Assembly: GCF_900188255.1 (NCBI RefSeq)
Contig: NZ_FZNS01000005.1
Coordinates: 405,436-469,435 of the forward strand
Direction: 5' to 3'
DNA from: Hymenobacter mucosus
GTDB taxonomy: Bacteria > Bacteroidota > Bacteroidia > Cytophagales > Hymenobacteraceae
Length of the DNA: 64,000 bases
The stretch's first letter is position 1. Every line of letters starts with the position of its first letter. The position numbers and the translations under genes are program-made. This document shows positions 33,122 to 42,050 of this stretch, in pieces. Below the pieces are notes generated by a model. That model saw nothing but the letters and a program-made list of their open reading frames with translations, was not told where the DNA came from and made no database searches.

Positions 33122-33610
33122 TTATTCAAATTTGTTTTTGCCCTGTTCTACTTTTACATCAGTAGAGTTGCCGAAAGGTACGGGCAGGCGCACCTGCACG
33201 GCTACCGGCTGCCCCTTGCGGGTAGCTGGTTTCCAGGCGGGCATTTGGCCCAGCACCCGCAGGGCCTCCGTGTCGCACTCCGGGGAGAGAGGTTGCAGCA
33301 CGGTGGGGTTGGTGAGGTGGCCGTCGGCTTCCACGGTAAAGGTCATGACCACGTTGCCGCTGATTTGCTTGACGCTGGCCGCTTCCGGATACTTTAAGTT
33401 TTGCTGAAAAAAGGTGTTCAAGCCCTGGGCACCGCCCGGAAATTGCGGGGGCGCGTCGGGGCGGTTGGCGGCCGGTTTGGCCTGGGCCTGCATGCGCCCA
33501 GCCCGCAACTCAATGGGCTGCTTGGCAGGAGTAGCAGGTGGCTGGGTTTGGGCCTGTGCCCCGCCGGCGGCCAAAGCTACGAGCCCGAAAATGAAGAACA
33601 GATGTTTCAT
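33122..33610 (-). CDS. Secreted TonB C-terminal domain protein
   Basis: 162 residues. Signal peptide MKHLFFIFGLVALAAGGAQAQ, then a short Pro/Ala/Arg linker (no membrane anchor or long Pro-Lys spacer as in TonB itself) and a TonB_C domain (about 65-150: FPGGAQGLNTFFQQNLKYPEAA; VVMTFTVEADGHLTNPTVLQ; LRVLGQMPAWKPATRKGQPVAVQVRLPVPF shown in parts). Periplasmic partner of an envelope machine; whether it binds a TonB box is unknown. Followed by the ABC exporter gene 138 bp downstream, so co-transcription is possible. Confidence 0.85.
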   Translation of the reverse strand: MKHLFFIFGLVALAAGGAQAQTQPPATPAKQPIELRAGRMQAQAKPAANRPDAPPQFPGGAQGLNTFFQQNLKYPEAASVKQISGNVVMTFTVEADGHLTNPTVLQPLSPECDTEALRVLGQMPAWKPATRKGQPVAVQVRLPVPFGNSTDVKVEQGKNKFE

Positions 33611-33683
33611 AGGGTAAAGGAAGGTAGCGCCCGGTGCGAAAGCTCCGTGCGGGGGTGTAAAGGTACACCTCCCTAAACAACGC

Positions 33684-35165
33684 CTATGCTACGGGGTTCA
33701 ATTCTAGGTTGCGCGGACGCGAAATAGCCAGCAAGCCCAGGAATGTAAGTAAACCGTTCAGTATCAGGATTTCGAAGCCGAACTCGTACCCCCACCAGTC
33801 TTTGGAGTTGGCATTGATGAACCAGGTCAGCAAGGGCGCCACCACGCAAACGGGTAGCACCAGCTTGTCGTGGAGGCCGCGGCTAGTGAAAATGCCGAAG
33901 GAATACAGGCCCAGCAGCGGCCCATAAGTATAGCCCGCCGCCTTAAATACTGAGGTAATCACGCTCTGGTCGTTGATGGCCCGGAAAATCAGGATGATAA
34001 CGATAAGAACTAGCGAGAAGCCAAAGTGCGTGAGTTGGCGCACGCGCTTTTGCTGGGCCTCCGGGTACTGCTTAATAGTAAGCATATCTACACAGAAGGA
34101 GGTGGTCAGGGCCGTAAGGGCCGAGTCGGCGGAGGCGTAGGTAACGGCAATAATGCCCAGGATGAACACAATGCCCGCGAACAAGGAAAAGTGGCTGGTA
34201 GCCAACAGTGGAAACACGTTGTCGCCAATAACTTTACCAGTAGTTGGGTTGGTAGGCAGGCTGATGCCTTTGGCCGCCGCAAATTGGTAGAGCAGCACGC
34301 CCAACGACAGGAAAAACACGTTTACTACCACAATGGCAATAGTAAACCAGAACATATTCTTCTGGGCATCCTGGAGGTTGCGGCAGCTTAGGTTCTTCTG
34401 CATCAAGTCCTGGTCGAGGCCGGTCATGACAATAGTAATGAAGGCGCCCGATGCAAATTGCTTCCAGAAAAACTTGTCGTCTTTGGGGTCGGAGAAGTAA
34501 ATCTGCGACATGGTGCTTTCCTTCACCGTTTTTACCAAGCCCGCAAAGCCCAGGTTCAGCTCGTTGGCCATTAGGTAAATACTCACAGCTACGCACACCA
34601 GCATAGCCAGCGTCTGGAAAGTATCAGTCCAGAGGATGGTCTTGAGGCCGCCGCGGAACGTGTAGAGGTAGATCAGGAAAATGCTAACCGTCACTGTTAC
34701 GGCAAACGGTACGTTCAACTGGTCGAACACCGCAAACTGGAGCACGCCCGCCACCAGAAACAGCCGAAAGGCCGCCCCCACTGCCCGTGAAATAAGAAAG
34801 AACAGGGCCCCGGTTTTGTAGCTCCAGAACCCAAACCGCTGCTCTAGGTAGGTATAGATACTCACTAGGCGCAGGCGGTAGTAGAGGGGCATTAGCACCG
34901 TGCCAATGACTACGTACCCCACCGTGTAGCCTAGTACTACGGCCATGTAGCTCCAGCTCTGGGAAGCCACCATGCCGGGAATGGAAATGAACGTGACGCC
35001 CGACAGGGAGGTGCCAATCATGGCGAAGGCCACCATGTACCAGGGCGCGTTGCGGTTGGCAATGAAGAACGACTCGCTCGTGGCCTTGCGCGAGGTGAGG
35101 TAGGCAATGATGATGAGGACGACGAAGTAGCCCGCAATCAGGCTCAGAACGAGGGTAGGAGACAT
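33684..35165 (-). CDS. Sodium:solute symporter (SSS family)
   Basis: 493 residues with about 13 membrane helices. Signs: YLTSRKATSESFFIANRNAPWYMVAFAMIGTSLSGVTFISIPG (shown in parts: NRNAPWYMVAFAMIGTSLSG) and TGLDQDLMQKNLSCRN. Typical length for SSS carriers (about 490-520), unlike the longer one at 27256. The solute is unknown; the protein is similar in pattern to those annotated as sodium:sugar or sodium:proline-type carriers in Bacteroidota. Start at ATG 35165. Confidence 0.9.
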   Translation of the reverse strand: MSPTLVLSLIAGYFVVLIIIAYLTSRKATSESFFIANRNAPWYMVAFAMIGTSLSGVTFISIPGMVASQSWSYMAVVLGYTVGYVVIGTVLMPLYYRLRLVSIYTYLEQRFGFWSYKTGALFFLISRAVGAAFRLFLVAGVLQFAVFDQLNVPFAVTVTVSIFLIYLYTFRGGLKTILWTDTFQTLAMLVCVAVSIYLMANELNLGFAGLVKTVKESTMSQIYFSDPKDDKFFWKQFASGAFITIVMTGLDQDLMQKNLSCRNLQDAQKNMFWFTIAIVVVNVFFLSLGVLLYQFAAAKGISLPTNPTTGKVIGDNVFPLLATSHFSLFAGIVFILGIIAVTYASADSALTALTTSFCVDMLTIKQYPEAQQKRVRQLTHFGFSLVLIVIILIFRAINDQSVITSVFKAAGYTYGPLLGLYSFGIFTSRGLHDKLVLPVCVVAPLLTWFINANSKDWWGYEFGFEILILNGLLTFLGLLAISRPRNLELNPVA

Positions 35166-35307
35166 TGCTAGTGCTTGGTGGTGTGAGTTCAGGTTGAGGT
35201 CAGAGACCAGGAAACCAAAACTTCATACCTCAAAGCTACTCTCCCCCGCTGACAATAACGCACCCACCTCGTTGGCCACCACCATCGTGCCCTACACGCC
35301 ACGCCCC

Positions 35308-36822
35308 CTAATTTGTGCCTAGCGTGCGAGTACCCGCGTAGTAATACAGCTCAGCCAAGGTTTTCTCGTAGCTGGCCCGCATGCTTTCCTGCTTCAGGCG
35401 CAAGTCAATAAGCTTGGTTTCGCGGCTGTTGATAAGGAAAATAGTGCTTTCCCCTAGTTCGAACTTTTGAAGCTCGGCCTGTAGCAGAAGCCGTTGGTTG
35501 GCAATAGTTTGAGCTTGCACAGCAAGTTGGCGCTCGTAGGCCTTTAGGGTGTTGTATACCGCGCTTACTTGGTTGAGAATGGTGCGGCGGCTCTGTTGTT
35601 GTTCCAAGGTGGCATCCTGCACCTTGATGCGCGTTTGCTGCAGCTTGCCCCGTTCCTGGCGTAAAAACAACGGAAAGGCAAAATCCACCCCCAATTTGTA
35701 GTTGTCCCATCCGAAATCGTAATAGGCTGGCACCTCGGAGCGGTAAAAGTCACCGCGGCTCAGGAGCGTACCGCTTACGTTTATCTTGGGCTTGAGCAAC
35801 TCACGACGGTAGCGCTCCTCCACACCCAACTGCCGAATTTTGGCGTCGAGCTTAATGAGGGTAGGATGACGAGCCCCGGCCAAGGCCACCAACTGCTCAA
35901 ATTCCGTGGAGTGTACTGACCCAAGGAGGGGGCGTTGGGGTACGGCATAGGTAGGCAGCTCTACCGGCTGGGCATCCTTGTTCCACAAGTGGTTCGAGAG
36001 TACTAGGCGGGCATTTTGGAGGTCTACTTGCAGTTGCTCGGCTTGCACCTGCCGGTCCTGCACCGTAATCTGTGCTTCCACCGAGTCGATGGGAGCTTGG
36101 TCGCCGAGGAGGGCGCGCCGGCTGATCCCGCGGAAGCGGGTGTCCGCCAGCTCTACCCCTTCCCGAATGAGAATAGACTGCTGGTAGGCATAGTACCAGT
36201 TCCAATAATCCTTGGAAGCCTGAAGCCACACCTCGTTGATTTGCTTTACCTGGTCAGCCTCGGCAGCCGTTACCAAAATGCGGGCTTGGCGCAGGGTGCT
36301 GCGGCGGGCATCAATAAGCAGTCCCTGCCCCAGCGGTACCGACAAGCCCACGCCCGCCAGTCCGTCCAGAGGGGTGCGGTATTGGGGGTTGACGTAGGTA
36401 CCCACCATACGGTCGTAGCCAGCTTTCAAGTCGATGCCGCCCGGCCAGAGGGGTACTTTCAGTTCGTTGGACCAGTTGTTATAATAGTCGGTACCCCCGA
36501 ACAGCTTCCGGTCAAAGCCAGACCCTACTTTGGGGTCGAAGCCGCCGCGGGCTGCCAGCACCTGCGCCTGCGCATCGGCGCTGAGCAGGGCAGCTTGCTT
36601 GACCACGGGGTGGTTGGCAAATACCAGGTCGGCGAGGTCTTGTAAGGAAAAGATACGGGCCGTATCCACGGGAGGTCGGTCGGCGGCTAGCTGCCGAGTT
36701 TGCACTGGTGCGGGCTCCAGGCGGGGAGCTTGGGTAGGGAGGCGCGGCGTCTGGGCCGAAGCGAAGAAGCTAGCCAGCAGCAGTACTACACCCAGGCTGC
36801 CCGTAAACGAAGTTTTTATCAT
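35308..36822 (-). CDS. TolC family outer-membrane efflux protein
   Basis: 504 residues. Signal peptide LGVVLLLASFFASAQ. Two halves of the outer-membrane efflux repeat are seen: LVFANHPVVKQAALLSADAQAQVLAARGGFDP in the first and GARHPTLIKLDAKIRQLGVEERYRRELLKPKINVSG in the second (in parts: NHPVVKQAAL, HPTLIKLDAK). Long helices make the periplasmic tunnel. Third gene of an operon with HlyD and an ABC membrane protein: 7 bp after the HlyD stop. It exports an unidentified compound from the cytoplasm through the envelope. Confidence 0.9.
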   Translation of the reverse strand: MIKTSFTGSLGVVLLLASFFASAQTPRLPTQAPRLEPAPVQTRQLAADRPPVDTARIFSLQDLADLVFANHPVVKQAALLSADAQAQVLAARGGFDPKVGSGFDRKLFGGTDYYNNWSNELKVPLWPGGIDLKAGYDRMVGTYVNPQYRTPLDGLAGVGLSVPLGQGLLIDARRSTLRQARILVTAAEADQVKQINEVWLQASKDYWNWYYAYQQSILIREGVELADTRFRGISRRALLGDQAPIDSVEAQITVQDRQVQAEQLQVDLQNARLVLSNHLWNKDAQPVELPTYAVPQRPLLGSVHSTEFEQLVALAGARHPTLIKLDAKIRQLGVEERYRRELLKPKINVSGTLLSRGDFYRSEVPAYYDFGWDNYKLGVDFAFPLFLRQERGKLQQTRIKVQDATLEQQQSRRTILNQVSAVYNTLKAYERQLAVQAQTIANQRLLLQAELQKFELGESTIFLINSRETKLIDLRLKQESMRASYEKTLAELYYYAGTRTLGTN

Positions 36823-36829
36823 CGTTCTA

Positions 36830-38203
36830 CTACTTCTTTTCGGCGGTTGCTTTCACGGGAGTGTCCTTGGGTTCGGCCTGTAGGCTAGGGGGGAAGCCAT
36901 TGAGCTCCCGCCAGATTTCGTACCACACTGGCACAGAATCCAGAATTACCCAGCCGTACACGCCCGAGCCTAGGCGCAACTGTGCGGGCCAATCCCGGTC
37001 CTTTTCGTGATGCTGGTCGGGGCGTACCAGCAGGCGGTAGCGCCCATTGGTGCTGCTCACTACGTCAATCACCGTTACGGTGCCGCCAAAGGTGCCCACG
37101 GCTACCGATGGCCAGCCCGAAAACTGCACGGCCGGCCAGCCATCGAACTGCAAGCGCACCTGGCGGCCCGGCTGAATCAGTGGCACGTCCATGGCTCGTA
37201 CGTACAGCTCCACGGCCAGTACGGGCGCGTCGGGCTGTAGCGTAACAATGGATTCGCCTTCCTTGATGGTTTCACCAATACCAGCCTTGAGCGTGCGTAC
37301 CACATAGCCCGCCTGCGGGGCCCGTACTACGTACAAGCCGCGGCGCACCTCTACGTTGCTGATCTTGTTGCGCAGTGCGGCCACTTCGCCCTCCGAAGAA
37401 GCGCGGCTTGATACGGCAGAGCTGCGGTCCGATAAGGTTTTAGCCAAGTCTTGCTCGTACTTAGCTCGCAGGTTGGCTAGCTCAATTTGGGCATTTGCCA
37501 ACGACTGCTTGGAGTTCAGTAGCTTGTTGCGCTGAGCCGTTACCTTGGCTAGGTCTTCTTGCAGCTTCAAGCGGCGCGATTCAATGTCCGTCAGGGAAAA
37601 CAGGCCATTCTTGTAGCCATCTTCGTAACGAACCAATCGGGCCTGGGCTATTTGGTAGGAGTTGTTGACAGCTACCAGGTCAGCATTGTCGATGGAAACC
37701 GTGTTACGGGCTTGTTCCACCCGGTTGCGAGCGGCTTCTAACTGAACGCGCAGGGTGAGCTGCAGCGCTTCAATCTGCTGGTCGGTAGCTTGTATTTTGG
37801 CCGCGTTTGCCGATACATTGCCCTGCTTGGCGGCAAGCTGCTCGCGCAGACGCTCGGGTAAGTTGGGGTCAAAGTATTCGTCTTTGATTTCCGAGATAGT
37901 CAGCAGCGTATCGCCTTTGGCTACCAGCTGGCCTTCCCGTACGGCCCAGTGCTCAATGCGGCCCGCAATGGCGTTCTGCACGGTTTGGGGGCGGTCCTGA
38001 GGGCTCAGGGTCGTGAGCGTGCCGGAGCCCTCAATGGCTTGGCGCCACGGCAAAAACAGAATAATAAGGAAAACGATGGCTACGGCCATTAATACGCGGC
38101 CCAGCAGTCGGCTGCCTTTGGGCTCGAGAAGCTCTTTATGGGAGCGTTGCAACTCCTCTTCCCACACCGCGTCATCTACGTTCTGGTTCGATAGATTAAG
38201 CAT
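36830..38203 (-). CDS. HlyD family periplasmic adaptor protein
   Basis: 457 residues. One N-terminal membrane helix (LLGRVLMAVAIVFLIILFLPW), a lipoyl/biotinyl-like beta hybrid motif (QNAIAGRIEHWAVREGQLVAKGDTLLTI), a long coiled coil (about 100-300) and a C-terminal beta barrel with RAPQAGYVVRTLKAGIGETIKEGE. Joins the inner-membrane transporter to TolC. The gene overlaps the preceding ABC gene by 8 bp and is 7 bp from tolC, so the three form one operon (38196-39209, 36830-38203, 35308-36822). Confidence 0.92.
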   Translation of the reverse strand: MLNLSNQNVDDAVWEEELQRSHKELLEPKGSRLLGRVLMAVAIVFLIILFLPWRQAIEGSGTLTTLSPQDRPQTVQNAIAGRIEHWAVREGQLVAKGDTLLTISEIKDEYFDPNLPERLREQLAAKQGNVSANAAKIQATDQQIEALQLTLRVQLEAARNRVEQARNTVSIDNADLVAVNNSYQIAQARLVRYEDGYKNGLFSLTDIESRRLKLQEDLAKVTAQRNKLLNSKQSLANAQIELANLRAKYEQDLAKTLSDRSSAVSSRASSEGEVAALRNKISNVEVRRGLYVVRAPQAGYVVRTLKAGIGETIKEGESIVTLQPDAPVLAVELYVRAMDVPLIQPGRQVRLQFDGWPAVQFSGWPSVAVGTFGGTVTVIDVVSSTNGRYRLLVRPDQHHEKDRDWPAQLRLGSGVYGWVILDSVPVWYEIWRELNGFPPSLQAEPKDTPVKATAEKK

Positions 38204-39209
38204 GAGTTCCAGTAGTTTTTTTCTCGTCTAGGGGTAGGTCGGTCACGGCAGCCAGCTTTTCCGTGCCCGTCAGCATATCAAACACAGTGCTCACACCGGT
38301 CATCAGCTTTTCAATAGAGCCGCTGATTTGCACAATAAGTACTTCGGCGGCTACAAACTGGCCCAGCGTCATTTGCCGCGACACCACAAACAAGGTGCCC
38401 GCAATGAGCAAGCCTCCTGTGAGAATGGTGCGCAAGGCCACGGCCCAGCTAAAATACTGGCGCAGCACCCGGAAGTGGCCGTTGCGGGCCCGCAGATAAT
38501 CGGCCGTCAGCTCGTCGGTGCGCTCCAGGGCCCGGTGCTGCTCGTCCGGACTGTCGCGAAACTTGGGCAGTTCGCTGGCTACTTGTTCCAGCCAATCTAC
38601 CGTCTCGTACTTGTGGGCTGATTCCTCGATGCTGGTGCGCAGGGCCCGCCGGTAGTTTATCACATAAATGAACCCTAGCATCAGCAAGGTAAACAAGCCA
38701 AAGCCAATGAAAATGGGGTGGTAGAAGGACAGTACAATAACCCCAAACAGGATCTGGATGCCGGCAAACATCAGGTCGATCAGGAGCTTGGTGAGACCTT
38801 TCTGTACCGTCAGGATATCGAAGAAGCGGTTAACTAGCTCAGGCGGGTTCTGACCTTCCAGAGCCTTGGGCTCAATGCGGGGTAGGCGGTAGGCAAACTC
38901 AATGGCTGCTTTGGCGAATAAGCGTTGCTCAATGGCTTCCACCAATGTAAGCTGGCCCACTAGCAGAACGCCACTCAGTAGCACACCAAGCACTACAACT
39001 GCAATCAGGATGTACGTGGAGTTGAATACAGCTCCCGTTGATACCAAGTTGAACACGGCCTGCGTGCCCAACGGCAGCGTTAGGCTAATGAGGCCCGTGG
39101 CAATGGCGTAAAAAAGAATGTAGCGGATAGAACGCCGTTCCGTATCGAGCATACGGGTAAGGCGCTGCCAGGGGGTAGGTGGGGGGAGCGATGCAGAATG
39201 TGATGCCAT
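38196..39209 (-). CDS. ABC exporter membrane domain only, no ATPase domain
   Basis: 337 residues. The ABC_membrane domain of the type-1 secretion exporter type is complete with six helices (RYILFYAIATGLISLTLPLG; STYILIAVVVLGVLLSGVLLVG; FAGIQILFGVIVLSFYHPIF; LRTILTGGLLIAGTLFVVS) and coupling-helix context (KYETVDWLEQVASELPKF). The chain stops after LTGTEKLAAVTDLPLDEKK, just where the linker to an NBD would begin; there is no Walker A, signature or Walker B. The downstream HlyD gene overlaps its end by 8 bp, so this is not a truncated NBD remnant. First gene of the three-gene export operon. It must borrow an ATPase or work otherwise. Downstream there is no NBD in the operon. Confidence 0.88.
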   Translation of the reverse strand: MASHSASLPPPTPWQRLTRMLDTERRSIRYILFYAIATGLISLTLPLGTQAVFNLVSTGAVFNSTYILIAVVVLGVLLSGVLLVGQLTLVEAIEQRLFAKAAIEFAYRLPRIEPKALEGQNPPELVNRFFDILTVQKGLTKLLIDLMFAGIQILFGVIVLSFYHPIFIGFGLFTLLMLGFIYVINYRRALRTSIEESAHKYETVDWLEQVASELPKFRDSPDEQHRALERTDELTADYLRARNGHFRVLRQYFSWAVALRTILTGGLLIAGTLFVVSRQMTLGQFVAAEVLIVQISGSIEKLMTGVSTVFDMLTGTEKLAAVTDLPLDEKKTTGTHA

Positions 39210-39516
39210 GGGGGTACTGGGTAGCGTGACTACCGGAGGCGCTGAAAATGATTCGGACGGCTTATTACTGTCGAGCTAGTACGTGAAAAGTACTAGAAAA
39301 GCTGACTCGAATGGTTTCCTCCAGTGCTGCTACTCTGTTGAGTTAGTTATTCTTCAGAACTGAAATGGCAACACTAGCAAAATTGTTCTCAAATTTATAA
39401 TTAAAATCGTATTAAATATAACTATAACAAGTTTGTATTGAACTAATATATAATATTTAATGCTATTTTAACAATTTTGTTAGACCCGGACTTCCTTCTG
39501 CACGTCTTGGAGGCCT
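39210..39516. other. Very A+T-rich intergenic region, promoter region of the export operon
   Basis: About 39370-39480 is strongly A+T rich, in contrast with the flanking genes. TAAATTTG reads on the minus strand at 39397-39390 and fits the -7 consensus, but no -33 TTG is at the right distance. No open frame or RNA gene supported. Confidence 0.5.
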
Positions 39517-40530
39517 TTATTCCCATTCTTGCCAGCGAAGTACCTCGCCCACGGCTGGTGCGTGCAGTTCTCCGCGCAGCATGCTACCATTGGCTACTAA
39601 GTGCAACTCTCGCAACGGTTCGGAGGCCGGCTCATCACTCAAATCGAAGGTGCCGTAGTGCATGGGCACGATGTGACCAGCACGCAGAATATTTACGGCC
39701 TTAGCGGCTTCGTGCGGGTTCACGTGGCTTTGGCTCATCATAAAGGCCGGCTTGTAGGCACCAATGGGCATTAGCACAACGTCGAGAGGACCAAACTGCT
39801 TTTCAATTTGCTCGAAGTGGTCGGCCATCGACGTATCGCCGGCGAAGTAGATGGTCCGGCCGTCGGGCAGGCGTAGCAGGAAGGAGCCCCACAGCACCGT
39901 GTTCAGATCGAAAAGGCCCCGGCGGTGCCAGTGCGAGGCAGGCAGGTAAAAGAGTTCAAATGGGGCATCGGCTCCTAAATCGAACTGCTGCCACCAGCCA
40001 GCCTCCTGCACAGGCAGGAGCTTAGCCATACCACGTACCAGGCCGGCCATACCCAGCGGCCCGAAAGCACGCAACAGCGGATTCTGCCGCGCCACCAGTT
40101 GCACCGATTTCTCGTCCAGGTGGTCGCGGTGACCGTGGCTGAGCAGCAGGTAGTCGATGCCGGTGAGATCTTCAAGGCGGCAGGGGAGGGCGTGGCGGCG
40201 GCGCAACCCCAAAGACGAAAACAACACGGGGTCGGTGAGCAGAAGCTTGCCGCTCACGCGTAACAGAAACGAAGCGTGCCCAAGCCACACCAGCCCATCT
40301 TCTTGGCTTTGTAAAAAAGCGGTGCAGTCTACTACGTCTGGCGCCCACGTATCAGCCTTCTTCTCTTGCTTCTGAGGGTTTTCGTTGAGTTGCCACCGAA
40401 TGACCGTCTTGAAGCTGGGCTCGTACAACGCTTCGCCGTTGCAGTACTCATTGCCAATCATCTTGTTGCCCGGGTAGTTGGGCTTGATGATGGGCAGGCT
40501 TGGGTTGGAAACGAAGCGAGGAGAAGCCAT
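39517..40530 (-). CDS. MBL-fold hydrolase, NAPE-PLD-like
   Basis: 337 residues. Metallo-beta-lactamase motifs: LSHGHRDHLDEKS (HxHxDH) and the metal ligands in SHWHRRGLFD, YFAGDTSMADHF and HYGTFDL; WLGHASFLLRVSGKLLLTDP is the family start. Pattern matches N-acylphosphatidylethanolamine-specific phospholipase D-like / UlaG-related proteins. No signal peptide, so cytoplasmic or weakly membrane-associated. The substrate, a phosphodiester or lactone, is unknown. Start at ATG 40530. Confidence 0.88.
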   Translation of the reverse strand: MASPRFVSNPSLPIIKPNYPGNKMIGNEYCNGEALYEPSFKTVIRWQLNENPQKQEKKADTWAPDVVDCTAFLQSQEDGLVWLGHASFLLRVSGKLLLTDPVLFSSLGLRRRHALPCRLEDLTGIDYLLLSHGHRDHLDEKSVQLVARQNPLLRAFGPLGMAGLVRGMAKLLPVQEAGWWQQFDLGADAPFELFYLPASHWHRRGLFDLNTVLWGSFLLRLPDGRTIYFAGDTSMADHFEQIEKQFGPLDVVLMPIGAYKPAFMMSQSHVNPHEAAKAVNILRAGHIVPMHYGTFDLSDEPASEPLRELHLVANGSMLRGELHAPAVGEVLRWQEWE

Positions 40531-40570
40531 GAAACAGTCGTGAAAATGAAGGGGCCTTCAAAGAAACAAG

Positions 40571-40597
40571 AAAGCCCCGGAAGCTTCCCGAGGCTTT
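40571..40597 (-). terminator. Hairpin terminator after the outer-membrane protein gene
   Basis: Imperfect GC-rich stem with AAGCTT loop and a T-rich tail on the minus strand, 25 bp after the stop at 40622. Confidence 0.6.
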
Positions 40598-40621
40598 ACA
40601 AAAAGTAGTAGAGCAATGGGG

Positions 40622-41185
40622 CTACCAGCCCACGCCCGGCCCATACAAGGGAGAGTAGGCCCCGGGGTAAGCCGTAGCACCGTTGCTCACCCGCACTCCA
40701 CCCGAAACCGAGAAGTTCTCAGTAATATGGTAGTCGGCGCGCAGGTTCACCCCCGAGCCCAGGTTGCCCCCGAAGCCCGCATAAGGATTTACCGTTAGCC
40801 CATTGGTAGGCGTCAGGTCTTTCCAGGCGGAGCCCGTAAGGGTAAGGCGGGGCGAAAGAGCGTATTGCCCGCCACCTTGAATGAGGTAGCGGTTGCTCAC
40901 GGAAGGCAAACCAGCATAGGCGCCCTCAGTAGTCCCAAATGGGCGCGCAGTGCCGGCCACGGTACGCAAGTACGTAACGCCGCCAAACACTGAGAAGCGC
41001 GGCGTCAGGGGTAGCGACACCATGGGGCTGAGGTAGGTAGCTGAACCGTAGCGGCCCGCAAAGGTGGCGCCTGCGTTTAAACTATACGAAGGGTGTAAGC
41101 CCAAGCGGGACGCTACTGGAGCCTGCGCCTGCACAGAACCAGCCAGCAGTAGCCCTAGAGAAACAAGAAAAAACGAACGAAGCAT
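40622..41185 (-). CDS. Outer-membrane beta-barrel protein of unknown function
   Basis: 187 residues. Signal peptide MLRSFFLVSLGLLLAGSVQAQA. The mature part alternates hydrophobic and polar residues with many Gly, Tyr, Ser and Asn, for example SLNAGATFAGRYGSATYLSPMVSL, GGVTYLRTVAG and YHITENFSVSGGVRVSNGATAY, as in small porin-like barrels; the chain ends Gly-Trp. No similarity to a named family is claimed. Possibly a structural protein of the outer membrane. Confidence 0.75.
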   Translation of the reverse strand: MLRSFFLVSLGLLLAGSVQAQAPVASRLGLHPSYSLNAGATFAGRYGSATYLSPMVSLPLTPRFSVFGGVTYLRTVAGTARPFGTTEGAYAGLPSVSNRYLIQGGGQYALSPRLTLTGSAWKDLTPTNGLTVNPYAGFGGNLGSGVNLRADYHITENFSVSGGVRVSNGATAYPGAYSPLYGPGVGW

Positions 41186-41327
41186 AGCAAGCCGGCCGCA
41201 GCCGTAAGGTAATGGAACACAAGATACGCAACAGCACGGGAGAAGCTACAGTGCCCGGCCTCTACCAGTAGAGTAACGCGCAGTGTCCGAAAAGTTGCAC
41301 CTTCACCACACTTTCCTTTGTAGCCTG

Positions 41328-41981
41328 ATGTCGGAATTTCAAGCTTACCAGCGCTTTCCCAACGTGGAAGTAGCCCAGCCCCTGCTGCACCTGCTTTACC
41401 AGCACGGCATTCCCTACGAAACAAAGCTCGACCAGCCCAGCATCGACCCTTCGTTTGCGTTCAATGCCACCAGTACTTACTTCCTGGTGCTGGTGCGCCC
41501 CCACGATTTTGAGGCCGTGCGCAAGCTAGAGCTAGACACCGACGAAACTCTCACTGCCCAAGCCCCTGCCAACCACTACCTGTTCACCTTCTCCCACGAT
41601 GAGTTGATGGAGGTCTTGCTGAAGCCCGATGAGTGGAGTAGCTTCGATGTAGCATTGGCTCGGCGTATCCTGGGCCAGCGCGGCCACGAGGTACACCCGC
41701 CCTTGTTAGAGCACCTGCACCAGCAGCGTCGCCTCGAGCTGGCCCGGCCCGAACCACGTCAGCAGGCATGGGTAGCGTTGGGCTACCTCGCAGTAGTAGG
41801 CGGTGGTATTTTGGCCGTACTCATTGGCTGGCACTTGTATGCCCACCACAAAACCCTACCCGACGGTCAGCAAGTGCCCAGCTTCCAAGCGCCAGACCGG
41901 GCCTCCGGGCTGCGCCTCATGGTGCTGGGTAGTATAAGCTTTGTTGTGTGGCTAGCCTACCGGTTTTATCAGGAGCAGTAG
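41328..41981 (+). CDS. Conserved protein with C-terminal membrane helices (DUF2007-like N-terminus)
   Basis: 217 residues from ATG 41328 (MSEFQAYQRF); the frame is open upstream to 41283. The first half (residues 1-90: HGIPYETKLDQPSIDPSF, YFLVLVRPHDFEAVRKLELDTD, in parts) resembles DUF2007-like signal proteins that bind cofactors; the second half has a Glu/Leu-rich helical stretch (VALARRILGQRGHEVHPPLLEHLHQQ) and two membrane helices (VALGYLAVVGGGILAVLIGWHLY; LRLMVLGSISFVVWLAYRFY). Function unknown. Confidence 0.7.
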   Translation: MSEFQAYQRFPNVEVAQPLLHLLYQHGIPYETKLDQPSIDPSFAFNATSTYFLVLVRPHDFEAVRKLELDTDETLTAQAPANHYLFTFSHDELMEVLLKPDEWSSFDVALARRILGQRGHEVHPPLLEHLHQQRRLELARPEPRQQAWVALGYLAVVGGGILAVLIGWHLYAHHKTLPDGQQVPSFQAPDRASGLRLMVLGSISFVVWLAYRFYQEQ

Positions 41982-42050
41982 CAAACTGAACTAGCACAGT
42001 AGTCTATATAGGAAACTAACGCATTTCTATATTTTGCTGAGGTAAATCAT

